In this document: piece by piece, positions 59,548 through 64,000 of the stretch
Position numbering within the stretch: the first letter of the stretch is position 1
Layout of the letters: each line of letters begins with the position of its first letter
DNA from: Pseudomonas sp. Marseille-Q3773
GTDB lineage: Bacteria; Pseudomonadota; Gammaproteobacteria; Pseudomonadales; Pseudomonadaceae
Reading direction: 5' to 3'
Length of the DNA stretch: 64,000 nucleotides
NCBI RefSeq assembly: GCF_916618955.1
Contig: NZ_OU745390.1
Coordinates: forward strand, 5,448,001-5,512,000
Translations under genes and position numbers: made by a program
Notes under the pieces: generated by a model
Told to the model about the DNA's origin: nothing
Seen by the model: the letters and a program-made list of their open reading frames with translations, nothing else
Database searches by the model: none

Positions 59548-60026
59548 TGCGCCCGCAGATCATCGATCGCAGCCGCGATCATGAATTCATGCGCCTGGCC
59601 CTGGCCTTGGCCGCCGAGGGCGCGGCCCTGGGCGAAGTGCCGGTGGGCGCGGTGCTGGTGCAGCATGGCCAGGTCATCGGCCAGGGTTTCAACCGGCCGA
59701 TCATCGACAGTGACCCCAGCGCGCATGCCGAAATGGTGGCGATCCGGGCGGCGGCCAGGTCGGCCAGCAACTACCGCCTGCCTGGCAGCACCCTGTACGT
59801 GACCCTGGAACCGTGCAGCATGTGTGCGGGGCTGATCGTGCATTCACGGGTCATGCGGGTGGTGTACGGGGCGCTGGAACCCAAGGCGGGGATCGTGCAG
59901 AGCCAGGGGCAGTTCTTCGGCCAGGGCTTCCTGAACCACCGGGTGATGGTGGAGGGCGGGGTGCTGGCGCAGGAGTGCGGGCAGATCCTCAGTGATTTCT
60001 TCAAGGCGCGCCGGGCCAAGTCTTGA
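59547..60026 (+). CDS. tadA: tRNA adenosine(34) deaminase
   Basis: The 159-residue zinc enzyme converts wobble adenosine of tRNA-Arg(ACG) to inosine. The metal and catalytic motifs HAEMVAIRAAA and EPCSMCAGLIVHSRV are complete. It begins on the last base of the multicopper oxidase stop (TGATG), so expression is coupled to that gene. The position before mltF and purL is conserved in Pseudomonas as far as I recall. Confidence 0.95.
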   Translation: MRPQIIDRSRDHEFMRLALALAAEGAALGEVPVGAVLVQHGQVIGQGFNRPIIDSDPSAHAEMVAIRAAARSASNYRLPGSTLYVTLEPCSMCAGLIVHSRVMRVVYGALEPKAGIVQSQGQFFGQGFLNHRVMVEGGVLAQECGQILSDFFKARRAKS

Positions 60027-60035
60027 CCTGTGCCA

Positions 60036-60130
60036 GCCTCTTCGCGGGCAAACCCGCTCCCGCAGGAATACCACTCTCTTCAAAACCAGTGATTTACCTG
60101 TGGGAGCGGGTTTACCCGCGAAGAGGACGG
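60036..60130. repeat. Inverted REP pair between tadA and mltF
   Basis: REP copies at 60036-60066 and 60097-60130 face each other between convergent genes. Confidence 0.9.
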
Positions 60131-60137
60131 TGCCGGC

Positions 60138-61643
<1,506 letters not shown>

Positions 61644-61849
61644 TTAGCTTGTCTGGTAGCGGGTTGTGTGGTTGGAGGGGATCGCGTCAAGGCCGCCAGG
61701 CGCTCGCCTCGACACATTCAGCGCTCGGTCTCCCAGGCACAGAATGCGTCGAGGCGAATACCCCCCCCCCAGAAATCTGACCCCGAAGTCCGGTTCCGCC
61801 GCCCGGCAGTCGTGGCTTAGAGCGGGTGCCGAAACCCTTCGAATTAGGC

Positions 61850-61855
61850 TAGAAT
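61850..61855 (+). promoter_or_regulatory. Possible -10 element of purL
   Basis: TAGAAT, with only a poor -35 match (TGCCGA) 17 bases upstream; no PurR-like palindrome was noticed. Confidence 0.35.
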
Positions 61856-61897
61856 GCACGGCCTCTAAGCACACCCCTTCCTGAGGCTGTCCCGACG

Positions 61898-64000
61898 ATG
61901 TTGATCCTGCGCGGCGCTCCTGCCCTTTCTGCCTTTCGCCACGGTAAATTACTCGAGCAACTGAGCCAGAAAGTCCCCGCTGTTACTGGTTTGTATGCCG
62001 AATTCGCCCACTTCGCCGATGTCGACGGCGAGCTGACCGCCGACCAGCAGCAGGTGCTGGGCCGTCTGCTCAAGTACGGCCCGAGCGTGCCGGTACAGGA
62101 GCCGAGCGGCCGCCTGTTCCTGGTCGTACCGCGCCTGGGCACCATTTCGCCGTGGGCCAGCAAGGCCAGCGACATCGCCCACAACTGCGGCCTGCAAGCC
62201 ATCCAGCGCCTCGAGCGCGGTATCGCCTACTACGTCGCTGGCGACCTGAGCGCCGCCGATGCCGAGCTGATCGCTGCCGAACTGCACGACCGCATGACCC
62301 AGCGCGTGCTCGGCCAGCTGGAGCAGGCCGCCGACATGTTCAGCCACGCCCAGCCCAAGCCGATGACCTCGGTGGACATCCTGGCCGGCGGCCGTGACGC
62401 CCTCGCCAAGGCCAACATCGACCTGGGCCTGGCCCTGGCCGAAGACGAGATCGACTACCTGGTCAATGCCTTCCAGGGCCTCAAGCGCAACCCGAACGAC
62501 ATCGAACTGATGATGTTCGCCCAGGCCAACTCCGAGCATTGCCGCCACAAGATCTTCAACGCCAGTTGGGACATCGACGGCCAGGCCCAGGAAAAAAGCC
62601 TGTTCGGCATGATCAAGAACACCTACCAGATGCACAGCGAAGGCGTGCTGTCTGCGTACAAGGACAACGCCTCGGTGATCGTCGGCAACGTGGCCGGCCG
62701 TTTCTTCCCGAACCCTGAGACCCGCCAGTACGGCGCGGTGCAGGAGCCGGTGCACATCCTGATGAAAGTGGAAACCCACAACCACCCGACCGCCATCGCG
62801 CCGTTCTCCGGTGCGTCCACCGGCTCGGGTGGCGAAATCCGCGACGAAGGCGCCACCGGCCGTGGTGCCAAGCCCAAGGCTGGCCTGACCGGTTTCACCG
62901 TGTCCAACCTGCGCATCCCGGGCTTCGAACAGCCGTGGGAGCAGAACTACGGCAAGCCAGGCCGTATTGTCGACGCCCTCGACATCATGGTCGAAGGCCC
63001 GCTAGGTGGCGCCGCGTTCAACAACGAATTCGGCCGCCCGGCCCTGACCGGCTACTTCCGTACTTTCGAGCAGGCCATCAACACCCCCCGCGGTGAAGAA
63101 GTACGCGGCTACCACAAGCCGATCATGCTCGCCGGCGGCATGGGCAACATCCGTGAAGACCACGTACAGAAGGGCGAGATCACCGTCGGCGCCAAGCTGA
63201 TCGTGCTCGGTGGCCCGGCCATGCTGATCGGCCTGGGCGGTGGTGCCGCTTCGTCGGTGGCCACCGGTGCCAGCTCGGCGGACCTCGACTTCGCTTCGGT
63301 ACAGCGCGAAAACCCTGAAATGGAGCGCCGCTGCCAGGAGGTCATCGACCGTTGCTGGCAGCTGGGCGACAAGAACCCGATCGCCTTCATCCACGACGTC
63401 GGCGCCGGCGGTATCTCCAACGCCTTCCCCGAACTGGTCAACGATGGCGGCCGTGGTGGCCGCTTCGAACTGCGCAACGTGCCCAACGACGAGCCGGGCA
63501 TGGCCCCGCACGAAATCTGGAGCAACGAGTCGCAGGAACGTTACGTGCTGGCCGTCAGCGCCGAGGACTTCGAGCGCTTCCAGGCCATCTGCGAGCGCGA
63601 GCGCTGCCCGTTCGCGGTAGTCGGCGAAGCCACTGCCGAGCCGCACCTGACCGTTACCGACAGCCACTTCGGCAACACCCCGGTGGACATGCCGCTGGAC
63701 GTGCTGCTGGGCAAGCCGCCGCGCATGCACCGTTCGGTTACCCGCGAAGCCGAGCTGGGCGATGACTTCGACCCGAGCCAGCTGGACCTCGACACCGCCG
63801 TACAGCGCGTGCTCAGCCACCCGGCCGTGGCCAGCAAGAGCTTCCTGATCACCATCGGCGACCGCACCATCACCGGCCTGGTGGCCCGCGACCAGATGGT
63901 CGGCCCGTGGCAGGTTCCGGTGGCCGACTGCGCTGTCACCGCCACCAGCTTCGACGTCTACACCGGTGAAGCCATGGCCATGGGCGAACGTACCCCGCTG
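61898..64000 (+). CDS. purL: Phosphoribosylformylglycinamidine synthase (cut by window end)
   Basis: The open frame from ATG 61898 runs to the window end (about 701 codons) without a stop; the full enzyme is near 1300 residues. It converts FGAR to FGAM with glutamine and ATP in purine synthesis. The start [18 protein letters not shown], the [18 protein letters not shown] motif, and [20 protein letters not shown] and [19 protein letters not shown] of the ATP-binding region are diagnostic. The glutaminase domain lies beyond the window. Together with guaBA 10 kb upstream it is one of three purine genes here. Confidence 0.97.
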   Translation, partial: MLILRGAPALSAFRHGKLLEQLSQKVPAVTGLYAEFAHFADVDGELTADQQQVLGRLLKYGPSVPVQEPSGRLFLVVPRLGTISPWASKASDIAHNCGLQAIQRLERGIAYYVAGDLSAADAELIAAELHDRMTQRVLGQLEQAADMFSHAQPKPMTSVDILAGGRDALAKANIDLGLALAEDEIDYLVNAFQGLKRNPNDIELMMFAQANSEHCRHKIFNASWDIDGQAQEKSLFGMIKNTYQMHSEGVLSAYKDNASVIVGNVAGRFFPNPETRQYGAVQEPVHILMKVETHNHPTAIAPFSGASTGSGGEIRDEGATGRGAKPKAGLTGFTVSNLRIPGFEQPWEQNYGKPGRIVDALDIMVEGPLGGAAFNNEFGRPALTGYFRTFEQAINTPRGEEVRGYHKPIMLAGGMGNIREDHVQKGEITVGAKLIVLGGPAMLIGLGGGAASSVATGASSADLDFASVQRENPEMERRCQEVIDRCWQLGDKNPIAFIHDVGAGGISNAFPELVNDGGRGGRFELRNVPNDEPGMAPHEIWSNESQERYVLAVSAEDFERFQAICERERCPFAVVGEATAEPHLTVTDSHFGNTPVDMPLDVLLGKPPRMHRSVTREAELGDDFDPSQLDLDTAVQRVLSHPAVASKSFLITIGDRTITGLVARDQMVGPWQVPVADCAVTATSFDVYTGEAMAMGERTPL

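Noticed and set aside
61644..61874. 76-codon minus frame in the mltF-purL gap
   Set aside because: It spans the C10 tract and the purL promoter region, and its composition shows no coding character.

Overview
The window reads as chromosomal core DNA of a fluorescent Pseudomonas of the P. putida group. Evidence: high GC throughout; gene order edd-glk-gltR-gtrS-gtsABCD-oprB-hexR/zwf-pgl-eda as I know it from P. putida; an arcDABC arginine deiminase operon; and many copies of the roughly 30-base intergenic REP sequence with a core like GCGGGTTTACCCGC next to CTCCCACAGG, mostly as inverted pairs at gene ends. I see no phage, insertion sequence, CRISPR array, rRNA or tRNA.

Layout. 1-2.4 kb: end of lptF, lptG, an RDD membrane protein and a cold-shock protein. 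2.7-8.5 kb (minus): glycine cleavage/serine deaminase operon gcvH-gcvP-sdaA-gcvT with a sigma-54 type promoter; its probable activator, a TyrR-like enhancer-binding protein (GcsR type), lies at 10.4-11.9 kb. Between them sits a decayed patch: a GDSL hydrolase remnant and a luciferase-like monooxygenase gene with two single-base frameshifts. 12-19.2 kb: arcDABC plus a DUF5064-type gene (minus), and a divergent second arcD paralogue. 19.2-24.8 kb (minus): a DUF454 protein, heme oxygenase and a TonB receptor/anti-sigma/ECF sigma trio under a Fur box, i.e. a heme uptake and signalling module. 25-43.4 kb: the glucose and Entner-Doudoroff region (gap-1, edd, glk, GltR/GtrS two-component system, an AGE-family epimerase, the Gts glucose ABC transporter, OprB porin, mutarotase, HexR, zwf-pgl-eda). 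43.6-49.8 kb: leuA behind a possible leucine-rich leader peptide, an M23 peptidase with xseA, and a LysR regulator divergent from a TSUP permease. 49.8-64 kb: a zinc-ribbon-like unknown, guaBA, an AraC regulator, a four-gene envelope cluster of unknown function ending in an M48 protease, a multicopper oxidase with tadA, mltF, and the start of purL.

How it works together. The glucose genes carry a shared regulatory signature. Three TTGT-N7/8-ACAA-like HexR operators lie before gap-1, edd and zwf, and exact AAnAAnAA (Hfq/Crc-type) motifs lie just before gtsA, oprB and the mutarotase. This would join transcriptional induction by the pathway intermediate KDPG with translational catabolite repression. 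The gcv operon has a well spaced -24/-12 element with upstream inverted repeats resembling GcsR sites. The arc operon has an ANR/FNR-like box placed for anaerobic activation. The least explained parts are the 54.8-58.1 kb membrane/M48 cluster, the leuA leader candidate, the apparently leaderless mltF start and the frameshifted monooxygenase.
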